From positions 6,946,501-7,010,500 of the forward strand of contig NZ_VIGB01000003.1 of the NCBI RefSeq assembly GCF_006636205.1: DNA of 64,000 nt. The letters run 5' to 3'. The notes under the pieces were generated by a model that was not told the origin of the DNA, ran no database searches, and saw only the letters and a list, made by a program, of their open reading frames with translations. The stretch comes from Kitasatospora acidiphila (GTDB lineage Bacteria > Actinomycetota > Actinomycetes > Streptomycetales > Streptomycetaceae). Position 1 is the first letter of the stretch; every line of letters begins with the position of its first letter. The translations under genes were made by a program, and so were the position numbers. Positions 27,230 through 36,156 of this stretch are shown piece by piece.

Positions 27230-29536
27230 ATGGGCCCCTTGACGATCGACATCATGCGGCAGGCGCTCGCACGGGTTGGTCCGGCCGAGCGCTCCAGGCT
27301 GGGGTGGATCATCGGTGTGGCCGAGCAGTCGGTGAACCAGGATGATGAGCTGGCCGAGCTGGCGGTGCGTCAGGCTGCTGCGGACACCAGGACGGCGCAG
27401 GCCGTGTGGGTGTGGCTCGAGGCATCGACGAGTGTCCGGGTGGACAACGCGATCAGCGGATCCGCTCAGGTCTCGGGGAACGTTCTGCAGGTTGGGGAGG
27501 TGCGCGGCGATGTGCATCTGTATGCGCCGGCCGCGTCATCGATCCCGGTGCCACGCCAACTTCCGCCACCACCAGCACAGTTCACTGGCCGACTGGCTGA
27601 GCTGGACGCGCTGGACCAGTTGGGAGCCGAGAGTCGGGTGCTGGTGGTGAACGGCCCGGCCGGGGTGGGAAAGACGGCGCTGCTGCTGTCGTGGCTGCAT
27701 AGTCGCACTGAGAGGTTTCCGGACGGTCAACTCCATGCCGATCTGCGTGGTCACGGCCCCGAGGGCCCCGCCTCGGCCCTGGAGACGCTCGGCGGGTTGC
27801 TGCGAGCCTTCGGGGTCGACCGGATTCCGGGGGAAGCCGCTGAGGCCGCTGCGCTCTGGCGCTCGGTGACGGCCGGTAGGCGCATCCTGCTGATGCTCGA
27901 CAACGCTGTGACCGCCGCCCAGGTGCGCCCATTGCTGCCCGGGACAGCGGACGCGTCAGTCGTGGTGGCAAGCAGAAACAGGCTTACTGGACTGGGAGTT
28001 GACGGCGCAGCGTTTCTCCCGGTCGGCCTGCTCGACGAGGTGGCCGCAGCCGGGCTGCTGGAGCGGCGGATCGGCCATCGGCGGGCCCAGGCCGAGCCGG
28101 CAGCGGTGGGCCAGGTGGTGGCCCGCTGCGCGGGGCTGGCCCTCGCGGTGTCCCTGGTGGCGGCGCGGCTCGCGGCGCGCCCGCAACTGACCGTGGCAGC
28201 CGCGGCAGCCGCACTCGACCGGGAGAACGGACGGCTGGCCGCGCTCCGGCTGGACGGTGAACCTGCCGTGCAGAGCGCCCTGGATGCCTCGTGCGCCAGC
28301 CTGGCAGTCGCACCGGCCCGGCTCTACCGGCGCCTCGGAGTGCTGCCGTTCGGCGAGTTCGGCGCCGATGACGCAGCCGCGCTGACCAACGAACCTCCGC
28401 TGGTGGCAGAGGAGCTGCTCGACGCGCTGGTCGAAGCCAACCTGGTGGAGGAGCTGGGAGCCGACCGGTACCGCTTCCACGACCTGGTGCGCCTGCATGC
28501 CGCGTTGCTGGCACGCGCGCAGGAGTCGGCGGCCGATGCCGAGGCCGCCCTGCGGAGAGTGGTCCAGTGGTACCTGGCCGCCGCCGGTGCCGCGGAGCGG
28601 ATCCTCACGCCCAGCCACGCTGTGCCGCGTCATGACGACGGCGAGGTGCGGCAGCCCCCGCCGTTCGCCCCGGACGACCAAGCGGCTGCGCTGGCCTGGC
28701 TGGACCGGACGCGCACCCAGCTCGCGGCGCTGGTGCGAACGGCCGTGGCCCAGCACTGGGATCAGCTGGCCTGGCAACTCGTCGACGCCATGCACCCGCT
28801 CTTCCTGCGCCTGCGCGCCCCGGAACTCGGCGACGAGCTGCACCGCCTGGGCTTGGCCGCGGCCCGGCGGGACGGCGAACCAGCCGCCGTGGCACGGATG
28901 CTGACCGATGGCGCGCGCCGCCTCGACAACCTCGGCAAGCCTGCGGAGTCCGGCGCCTGGTACCAGCAGGCCTATGAACTCGCCTGCGACGAAGGCGGTT
29001 TGAAGGAACAGGCCCAGGCCCTGCACGGACTCGGCCGCAGCCACCGCTCGGCCGAGCGGTTGACCCAAGCGGAGGCGTGCTTCCGGGAGGCGCTGCGCCT
29101 GCGCGAGGCCATCGGCTACCGGCGTGGCGCCGAACTGACTCGGCTGCTGCTGGCGGAGGTGGCGATGGCCAGGGGGCGACCGGAGTCGGCGGTCCCCGAA
29201 CTGGAGTCGGCCCACCGCACCTTGATGGCGCTGGAGGATCCATACGAGGCCGCCAGGGCGCTGGCCTTCCTGGGGCAGGCGCGGACCGCACTGGGCCGGT
29301 TCGACGCGGCGGCGCAGGCGCTCGAGGAGGCCGCCGGGCTCTTCCGGGGGGCGGGGTCAGCGTACTGGGAGGCCCGAGTCCTGGAGCTGTCAGGCCAGTT
29401 GGCCGAGGCGAAGGACAACCCGGAGCAGGCGCTGGCCTGCTACCGGGAGTCCCTCGCCCGCTATCAGCAGGTGGGCGCGGCCGACCGCGATCGTCTCAGC
29501 GAGGCGGTGCGGCGGCTGGCCGAGTCTGAGGGCTGA
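27230..29536 (+). CDS. NLR-like NB-ARC/TPR protein with an N-terminal amyloid-like motif
   Basis: A 768-residue protein. Residues 1-70 form a helical domain without a DNA-binding fold. Residues 82-98 carry a short motif, SGNVLQVGEVRGDVHLY, of the RHIM/PP-like kind found before NB-ARC domains in actinomycete NLRs. The NB-ARC domain follows (Walker A NGPAGVGKTALLLSW at ~141, Walker B ILLMLDNA, sensor VVASRNRL), then a winged-helix part (LGVLPFGEFGADDAAALTN) and C-terminal TPRs. It lacks the SARP domain of its divergent neighbour. ATG start with GGAGG 10 bases upstream. The 3' end overlaps the convergent gene by 73 bp. Confidence 0.85.
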   Translation: MGPLTIDIMRQALARVGPAERSRLGWIIGVAEQSVNQDDELAELAVRQAAADTRTAQAVWVWLEASTSVRVDNAISGSAQVSGNVLQVGEVRGDVHLYAPAASSIPVPRQLPPPPAQFTGRLAELDALDQLGAESRVLVVNGPAGVGKTALLLSWLHSRTERFPDGQLHADLRGHGPEGPASALETLGGLLRAFGVDRIPGEAAEAAALWRSVTAGRRILLMLDNAVTAAQVRPLLPGTADASVVVASRNRLTGLGVDGAAFLPVGLLDEVAAAGLLERRIGHRRAQAEPAAVGQVVARCAGLALAVSLVAARLAARPQLTVAAAAAALDRENGRLAALRLDGEPAVQSALDASCASLAVAPARLYRRLGVLPFGEFGADDAAALTNEPPLVAEELLDALVEANLVEELGADRYRFHDLVRLHAALLARAQESAADAEAALRRVVQWYLAAAGAAERILTPSHAVPRHDDGEVRQPPPFAPDDQAAALAWLDRTRTQLAALVRTAVAQHWDQLAWQLVDAMHPLFLRLRAPELGDELHRLGLAAARRDGEPAAVARMLTDGARRLDNLGKPAESGAWYQQAYELACDEGGLKEQAQALHGLGRSHRSAERLTQAEACFREALRLREAIGYRRGAELTRLLLAEVAMARGRPESAVPELESAHRTLMALEDPYEAARALAFLGQARTALGRFDAAAQALEEAAGLFRGAGSAYWEARVLELSGQLAEAKDNPEQALACYRESLARYQQVGAADRDRLSEAVRRLAESEG

Positions 29537-29991
29537 GCCGAGCCGCCTCGGCGGCCTGGCGTGATGAACGAGACCGAGGTCAGCGCGTCGGGCACGACTC
29601 GCGCCACCAGGCAGGCGTGCAGCAGTGAACCGAGCACTGCGGCCGGCACACCCGTGCTGCCGGGAGTCGGCAGCCAGCGCTGCGGCCGGCCGCGGCACCA
29701 GCTGAGCAGGCTGCCGTCCAGCTGGGGGAGGACCAGCACCAGGCAGCCCGGGTAGCGGTCGGCCAGCTCCTCGGGCCGCCGAGTGCAGGCGGTTTCGCTG
29801 AAGAGCACGTCGGCGAGGTCCGGTCGGGGGCCCGAGATTTCGGCGGCCAGGTGCTCGTCGGCTCGGCGCGAGACGGTGGAGCCACCGCGCACCGTCAGAT
29901 GGGCGAGCAGCCCGTCCGGCCCGATCCCATCCAGCACGACCAGCAGGCCGGTCTCATCGGAACCGAGCAAGGCGTTCACCTGATGCATCAT
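29464..29991 (-). CDS. hypothetical protein coupled to the glycosyltransferase-like gene
   Basis: A 175-residue protein starting with ATG-ATG, the first overlapping the stop of the upstream gene (ATGA), so it is translationally coupled. The body has alternating beta/alpha patterns (LVVLDGIGPDGLLAHLTVRGG, GCLVLVLPQLDGSLLSW) and a basic Ser/Arg-rich tail (RTASLRRSRSAAPTC) lying over the 3' end of the convergent NLR-like gene. That tail may be an unselected extension. No family recognised. Co-occurrence with the preceding gene suggests that the two act together. Confidence 0.6.
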   Translation of the reverse strand: MMHQVNALLGSDETGLLVVLDGIGPDGLLAHLTVRGGSTVSRRADEHLAAEISGPRPDLADVLFSETACTRRPEELADRYPGCLVLVLPQLDGSLLSWCRGRPQRWLPTPGSTGVPAAVLGSLLHACLVARVVPDALTSVSFITPGRRGGSAQPSDSASRRTASLRRSRSAAPTC

Positions 29992-31229
29992 CGGATTCCC
30001 TTCGGGGCGCTCAGCGGTTCGGGCAACGGAAGCGGTTCGGTCCCGGGGTGATGCGCCGGCTCGCCCAACTCCAGGATCCGGTAGAGCAGTCGGCGCATGT
30101 TCGAGTTGAAGGCGCCTGGCTCGGAGGAGATCCGGTCGGCGATCGCCCGGTACCGCTCCGGCCGGTACTGCTCGGCGGCGTAGTCGAGTTGCTGGTCAAG
30201 GCGCAGGATGAGCGACAGCGCCGGTGCGGTGCGGGCGAGTTGGGCCCCGGGCGAGTCGCGGTTGACGGAGCGGAACGGGTACTGCGCGATCAGGATGGGC
30301 GCGCCGGTCATGCTCCCGTAGAGGGTGACCGAGCCGTGGTCGCCGATGATGAAGTCGGCGGCGATCAGCGCCGGCCGCCAGTCGCACTGCGGGGGCAGCA
30401 GGGTGAGACGGTCGCCACCGGCTGCGGCCAGCCACGCTCTGACTTGCCAACTTCCGTGTCCGGCATGGACGTTCGGGTGCACCAGCAGGGCCAACCGATA
30501 CCGCTCGGCCGGCAGTTCGGTGAGCAGTCGCGGCAGCAGTGCGTCGAGCCGGTGGAACGCCGACCCCAGACCCCAGGTGGACGAGACCAGCACGAACCGC
30601 TCACCGTCCCGCAGCCCGAGCGCCTGCCGGTAGGCGGCCCGCTGCCCCAGCCCCAGGGCGATCCGGTCATAACTGGCGTCCCCCACCACCTCGGTGATCG
30701 GCAGCGCTTCGGGGCAGAGCTGGGCGAGGGCGTCGTGCTCCTCCCGGTGCGCGACGGCGAAGGCGCGCGGGACGACCCGGCCCTGCCAGGTCAGGTAGCG
30801 GCGACCGAGGCCGCCGACGGTGCGAGTGGCGGTGTCCTGCGGCCGGGACAGCTTGATGTGGCCCGCCCCGTGGGGGAGGCGGACGACCGGGCCGTGCAGT
30901 TGCTCCATCCCCTGGGAGCCGGCGGTCAGGATCAGGTCGAACCCGGTGCGGCAGGCCTGCTCCCAAGGCAGTACCAAGCCGGCGAGTTCGGTGAGGACGC
31001 TCTCCACCCCGCTGTTGAACGCGTGCGGGGCGACCGTGAAGACCACGCTGACCCGCAGGTCGGCGCGGAACAGGTGGAGCAGATCCTGCAGCCGCCGCCC
31101 GTAGACCAGGGTGTGGATGACGACCAGGACCTTCTTGCAGTCGGGCAGGGTGCTCCACTGCCCGGGATCACGTTGAACCGGACCGGATCGCTGTTCAACC
31201 GGACCGGATTGCCGCTGAGTCGATGACAT
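29988..31229 (-). CDS. glycosyltransferase-like (CDP-glycerol transferase/GT-B fold) protein
   Basis: A 413-residue protein. After a short variable N-terminus containing an SGPV-EQR/QR repeat, it has the first Rossmann half (KKVLVVIHTLVYGRRLQDLLHLF), a central RLPHGAGHIKLSR loop, and a C-terminal half with FVLVSSTWGLGSAF and AADFIIGDHGSVTLYGSMTGAPILI. The last block resembles the D-x-S-S donor site of TagF/TagB-type glycerophosphotransferases and other GT-B enzymes. Donor and acceptor are not deducible. Start at the ATG with GGGGG 8 bases upstream, rather than an ATG 21 bp earlier. Operon with the downstream 175-residue gene. Confidence 0.6.
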   Translation of the reverse strand: MSSTQRQSGPVEQRSGPVQRDPGQWSTLPDCKKVLVVIHTLVYGRRLQDLLHLFRADLRVSVVFTVAPHAFNSGVESVLTELAGLVLPWEQACRTGFDLILTAGSQGMEQLHGPVVRLPHGAGHIKLSRPQDTATRTVGGLGRRYLTWQGRVVPRAFAVAHREEHDALAQLCPEALPITEVVGDASYDRIALGLGQRAAYRQALGLRDGERFVLVSSTWGLGSAFHRLDALLPRLLTELPAERYRLALLVHPNVHAGHGSWQVRAWLAAAGGDRLTLLPPQCDWRPALIAADFIIGDHGSVTLYGSMTGAPILIAQYPFRSVNRDSPGAQLARTAPALSLILRLDQQLDYAAEQYRPERYRAIADRISSEPGAFNSNMRRLLYRILELGEPAHHPGTEPLPLPEPLSAPKGIR

Positions 31230-31400
31230 GACCAATCCCCCTTGGCACATCGAGTGGGCCGCGCTGCTGCGGCCGATGCCAGGTTTGCCGGGGAGCCTGG
31301 TGGAAGCCGTGTCGGACCCTTGTCGAATCCTTGCCGCGCAGGCGGTGGTGCGGGAGCCGACCAGCGTGCGAAGGCGCGCGGCCGTGGCGGGGGAGGGCGC

Positions 31401-32320
31401 TCACCCGGCCGGGGACTCAGCCGCCTGTGCCCGCAGGCGCTTCAGCAGGGCGACGTCGGCCGGGTGGCCGAAACCGGGGGCGGCGGAGCGGTCGGGGGTT
31501 TCGAGGATGAAGGGGACGCCGGCGGTGGCGGGGTGGGCGAGGAGGTCGCGGAAGGCGGCGGCGCCGATGTGGCCGTCGTCGATGTTGGCGTGCCGGTCCT
31601 TGCGGGCGCCCGCGACGTCCTTGGAGTCGTTGGCGTGGATCAGGCGCAGGCGGCCGGGGCCGGCGGCGTCGGTGAGGGCGTCGAGGGCGGCGGCGACGCC
31701 ACCGGGGCGGCGAGGTCGTGGCCGGCGGCGAAGGCGTGGCAGGTGTCGAGGCAGACGCCGACCCGGGGGTGCCGGTCCAGGGCGTCCAGGTACTCGGCGA
31801 GCTCCTCCAGCCGGGAGCAGAGCGACGCGCCCTGCCCGGCGGTGGGCTCCAGCAGCAGCCACGGCGCGCCGTCGCCCAGCGCGTCAAGTTCGTCGAGCAG
31901 CGGCCGCAGATCGGCGCGGACCTGGGCCATTGCGGCCGCCCGCCGGTCGGCGCCGATCGAGGAGCCGGTGTGCACCACCACGCCGAGGGCGCCGATGGCG
32001 TGGCCGCGCAGCAGGGAGTGGCGCAGCGAGGCGGTGGACCGCTCGCGGGTGGCGGCGCTGTCCGAGCCGAAGTTGATCAGGTAGGGCGCGTGGACGTAGG
32101 CGGGGATGCCCTGCTCGGCACAGGCGGCGCGGAACGCCTCGTCGTGGGCGGGGTTGCCGGCCGGGGTGGCCCAGCCGCGCGGGTTGGCCACGAAGACCTG
32201 TACCGCCTCGCCGCCGATCCGCTCGTTGTAGGCGAGGCCGGTGCCGACCAGGCCGCGCCCGGCCACCGGCACATGGGCGCCGATCGGGTTGCGGAGCGGG
32301 GGGAGAGCTGCGGCGTTCAC
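31401..32320 (-). pseudogene. nfo: deoxyribonuclease IV (endonuclease IV), apparent 1-base deletion
   Basis: An AP endonuclease of base-excision repair with a TIM-barrel fold and three metals. Frame one codes for NPIGAHVPVAGRGLVGTGL, AVQVFVANPRGWA, VVHTGSSIGA, LLLEPTAGQGASL and VGVCLDTCHAFAAGHDLAAP. At the G4 tract 31704-31707 the frame shifts, and the rest continues in another frame as RLRLIHANDSKDVAGARKDRHANIDDGHIG and FILETPDRS. One added base restores all metal-ligand motifs in order over about 306 residues, a slightly long but normal length. Start taken at GTG 32320; an ATG six codons earlier is possible. Probably functional and broken only in this sequence. Confidence 0.8.
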
Positions 32321-32399
32321 CCACCGAGGGTGCCACATGCGGACGAGGCCGCCCCCACGCGGGTGGGGACGGCCTCGTAGCTGGAGCGATCGGCGAGCG

Positions 32400-35300
32400 T
32401 CAGCTCACGGTGTAGCTGTACGGGAGCGCCGCGAGGACGGAACCCGTGGTGCCCATGGTGTTGTTCGCGACCGCAGCACCGGCCGGGCCGGACACCAGGT
32501 ACAGCACGCCGTGCACGACGCTGCCCTTCTTGCCCTGCGGGGTGATGGTGAGCTGCAGGTTGCCGCTGGCGCCGGGCTGCAGGACCACCGGGGTGACCGC
32601 GGGAGCGGAGGCGTTGTAGGCGGCCGCGTACGGGTCACCGGTGCTGGAGGTCAGCGCCGGGTCGAACGCCAGGGTGTGCGCCGAGGCGGTCAGGTTGGAG
32701 CTGCCGGCCGGGGCGCCGGCCGCCGGGAACGGGCCGATCTGCTGGACGTAGGTGCCCCAGATGCCGGGGACGATCGGCTGCGCCGAGCTGCCGGAGTCCT
32801 TGACCACGGAGACGGTGGAGCCGTCCTGGGCCTTCTTCAGGTCACCGAACAGGTCGGGCGAGCCGGTCGGGCCGCTGAGCTCGAGCTGGGCCGGGGTGGT
32901 GGAGCCCGCCACGCCGGTCAGCGCGTCGGTACCCGGCGGGACCATGAAGCCCGGAACCGTGGAGCTGGCGGTGAGCGGCAGCGACACGGTGGCCGGGCCG
33001 CCGAGCGGCACCAGCGGGACGTTCACCCGGTTGTTGAGCCGCGGGTCGGCCTGCACCTGCTGCACGGCAGCGGTGTTGTTGGTGTAGTTGACCGTCACCT
33101 GGACCGGCTTGCCGGCCGGCAGCTTGGTGCCCGCCGAGTTCGGCAGGCCGGGCGCGCCGGCCTTGTCCTGGTCGAGGCCGACGGTGCCGGTGAAGGGCTG
33201 GCTCAGCTCGGCACCGGAGACCGGGTTGAAGATGTTCAGCACGAACCGCCAGCGGCCGGCGGCCGGGTTGACGGTGGTGGCCGAAACCCCGGCGGTGGTG
33301 CTGGAGATGTTGCCCTTGGCGTCGAAGACCGCGTTGGACTCGGCGTCGATCGGGGTGCCGTTCGGGCTGATCAGTACGCCCTGCATGACCAGCTTCGGGT
33401 CCTTGGCGACCGTCAGGCCGACCCGCAGGTCCTGGTGGCCCTTCGGCACGTCGAAGGCCCAGGCGAAGCTCTGTGCGGGCGAGCCGGCGCGGGCGTTGCC
33501 ACCGGTGATGTTGCCGGTGAAGGTGCCCGTGTTGCCGTTCAGCGGCACCAGGCTGCGCAGCACCACCGGGACGCTGGTGGTGGTGCCGTTGGAGTTGGAG
33601 AGCACGACCGACTCGGTGGCGTCACCGCCGGCCGGCGGGGTGGTCAGCTGCACCTTGAGGGTCTTGGACTGACCCGGCTTCAGGTCGGTGACCTGCGGGC
33701 TCACCGAGCCGGCCGGAACGGCCTTCTGGGTGGCGGTGTCCAGCAGCACCGGGCCGGTGAAGCCCGCGGTGCCGGCGGGGGTGTAGAGCACGGCGGTCCA
33801 CTTGCCGGCCGCCGGGTGCGGGACGTCCACGATGCCGAAGTTGGCCGAGACCGGGCCGCCCTGCGGACGGGTGTTGGTCTCGAAGCGGCCGGACGGGTCC
33901 AGCAGGGTCATCCGGACCACGGGGGTCACGGTGGCGCTGCCGTTCTTCTGCGCGGCGCCCTGCCAGGCGATCGACGCGGCCAGCCGGTCGGCGGAGGCCG
34001 GGACGTCGAAGGTCACCTTGTGCGCGACCCACGGCGCGCCGTTGGTGGCGTAGGGGAACTGCGGGTCGGTGCTGGAGTTGATCTGCACCGTCTGCTGGGC
34101 GTCGCCGAGCGGGGCGAAGGTGCGGGTGCTCGCGGCCACCGTCTGCGGCTTGGAGCTGGTGTTGACCACGGTGACGTCGGCGGTGCGGGTGCTGCCCGGC
34201 TGGCCGCTGTCGTCGATCTGACCGGTGGTCACGGCGACGGTGCTGCTCTTCTGGTCACCGGCCGGGGCCTGGTAGCCGCGGGCGGCCTCGACGGCGGCCC
34301 GGACGTTCAGCAGACCCGCGCCCTGCTCCTCGGCCGGCAGGCCCAGGTCACCGGCGGTGCCGGTGAGGAGCTTCTTGACCAGCGCGGGCGCCGGGGAGGC
34401 GCCGTTGTGGCTGTCCCGGTAGGCCTGGATGACGTCGGCGGCGGCGCCGGCGGTCAGCGGGGCGGCCTGGCTGGTACCGCCGAACGGCTGGATCGGGCTG
34501 CCCTTGCCGTTGAAGTCGGTGCACTCGGTGTAGATCGAGACGTCGGCCGAGCAGAGCGCCCAGTCCGACTCACCGGGGGCGACCAGGTCGACGGTGCGCC
34601 CGGCCTGGGTGACACCGCCGGACGAGAGCGCCGAGATCCGGTTGTTGGCCCAGGTCCCGTTGGAGAACTGGAAGGCCGCGTAACCGGTCTGGGCGTAGTT
34701 CTGGTTGTCCGTCGACGCGCCCGTGGAGATCACGTTGGGGTCGGTCGACGGAGTGCCGACGGTGCCGTTGATGCCCGCGTCGCCGCTGGAGACGGTGACG
34801 GTGACACCGGCCTTGACCGCCATGTCGTTGAAGAGCGAGATGGTGTCGTGGGCACCGCTGTCCGGCGTCACGTTGCTGCCGAACGACTCGTTGAGCACGT
34901 CGACGTGCGCGACCGTGACCGCGTAGTCGATGGACTGCAGGATCGCCGAGTTCGGGAAGGTCTCGCCACCGGCCTTGAGCGCGACCAGCGAGGCGCCCGG
35001 CGAGATGCCCTCGATCCGGATGTTGCAGCCGGCGGGCAGCGGGTGGCTGGCGTTGACGAACTTCGACACGTCGTAGCTCTGCCGACCCTGGGCGACCATC
35101 GCGGAGGCGTCCCCGAACGCCTCGGCGTCACCGGCGGGGGCGAAGAAGCCCTGGCCGGAGAAGTCCTGGTAGTCGGTGATGACGTGCGAGCCGTCCGGCC
35201 GGATGAAGTCCGGGTTGTTGGGGTCCAGGCCGTCCGCGATGTAGGCGACCTTGACGCCGGTGCCGTCCGCGATCTCGTGCGCACCGGGAGCACCCGCGGT

Positions 35301-35875
35301 GGACTCGGTGTGCGTCGAGTAGAGCGCCTCGGGCTCCAGCAGCGGCTTGCCGGGGTCGCTGGGGCAGACCGCGTTGGGGTCCTGGGGGTCGCCCTTGGCG
35401 ACCGACGGGGCGGTGGCGGTCTTGGGGCCTGTGTGGTGCCCTTGCCGGTGCCGGGCTTGGCCGGGGCCGGCGGGGTGACCCGCACGGTCTCGTCGGCGAT
35501 CACCTGGGCGACGGCCGGGTCGGCCTCCAGCGCGGCGCGCAGCGCCGGGCTGACGGTCGCCGAGAAGGCGTTGCCGACCACGAAGCTCTTGATGTTGGTG
35601 CCGCCGCCGGCGCGGACCTTGGCCAGCAGCGGAGCCTGCGCCTGGTTCGCCTCCTTCTTGCGGGCGTCCAGGTGGCCGGCATCGGCCGGGCTGTTGGTGA
35701 GCTGGTCCTTGAGAATCACGATCACCGGGGCCGGGGCACCGCTCTCCGAGGTCGCCTGGGCGGCGTTCGGGGCGGGGGTGGCCGGAGCGCCGTTGGCGCT
35801 GGTCCCGAAGGCCAGCACGAGCGAGGCGGCGGTGAGGGTGACGGCTGCGAGCTGCGGTTTGCGCCAGCCGATCAT
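32400..35875 (-). pseudogene. large secreted S8 (subtilisin-like) family protein, apparent 1-base deletion
   Basis: About 1158 residues after repair. The start ATG at 35875 has AAAGGA upstream and opens a signal peptide (IGWRKPQLAAVTLTAASLVLAF) followed by an inhibitor-I9-like propeptide (APVIVILKDQL ... VAQVIADETV). The frame breaks at G4 35424-35427 and resumes with a peptidase domain: VKVAYIADGLDPNNPDF in the Asp region, SSGDAGI, and FGGTSQAAPLTAGAAA with the nucleophile serine. The usual HGTHVAG histidine block is replaced by FGDASAMVAQGRQSYDV, so classic triad chemistry is doubtful. About 700 C-terminal residues look like beta-sandwich repeats, ending at the stop. Extracellular. Confidence 0.75.
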
Positions 35876-36156
35876 GAACGTCCTTTCGTCTGATAAGACG
35901 TCAGGAGAGGGTCGTCCAAGTGCGCGTGCGAGGGTCGGACGCACGCGTGCCTCTGGAACGCCTGTCCCGACAAGCTCACGCATTCCATCGTGTCCACGCC
36001 CTTTCAGACAAGGGGCTGCCTCAGAAGGAACTGTACCGAGAGCGGAGTTGACTATCCGATAGACGGACAATTGCAGATCAGAGGGGGTGTCGGGATCCCG
36101 GCACGCCGTGAGCTTTTGATGAAGATCACGGGATAACCGTTTGGCTGTCCGGAAAT
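35876..36156. promoter_or_regulatory. divergent intergenic region with inverted repeats
   Basis: 281 bp between the S8 gene and the acyl-CoA ligase gene. A 10-bp palindrome GCACGCGTGC lies at 35941-35950. CTATC-C-GATAG at 36053-36063 follows TTGACT (36048-36053), a -35-like element. No gene is visible. Confidence 0.35.

Noticed and set aside
31401..32320. True endonuclease IV pseudogene
   Set aside because: All metal-binding motifs survive on both sides of a single-base break in a G4 tract, and there are no other disabling changes.
32241..36062. A very long open frame (over 1200 codons) on the plus strand opposite the S8 gene
   Set aside because: Gly/Arg/Val/Asp-rich sequence with no domain, typical of the complementary frame of a high-GC gene; the minus strand shows real signal peptide and peptidase motifs.
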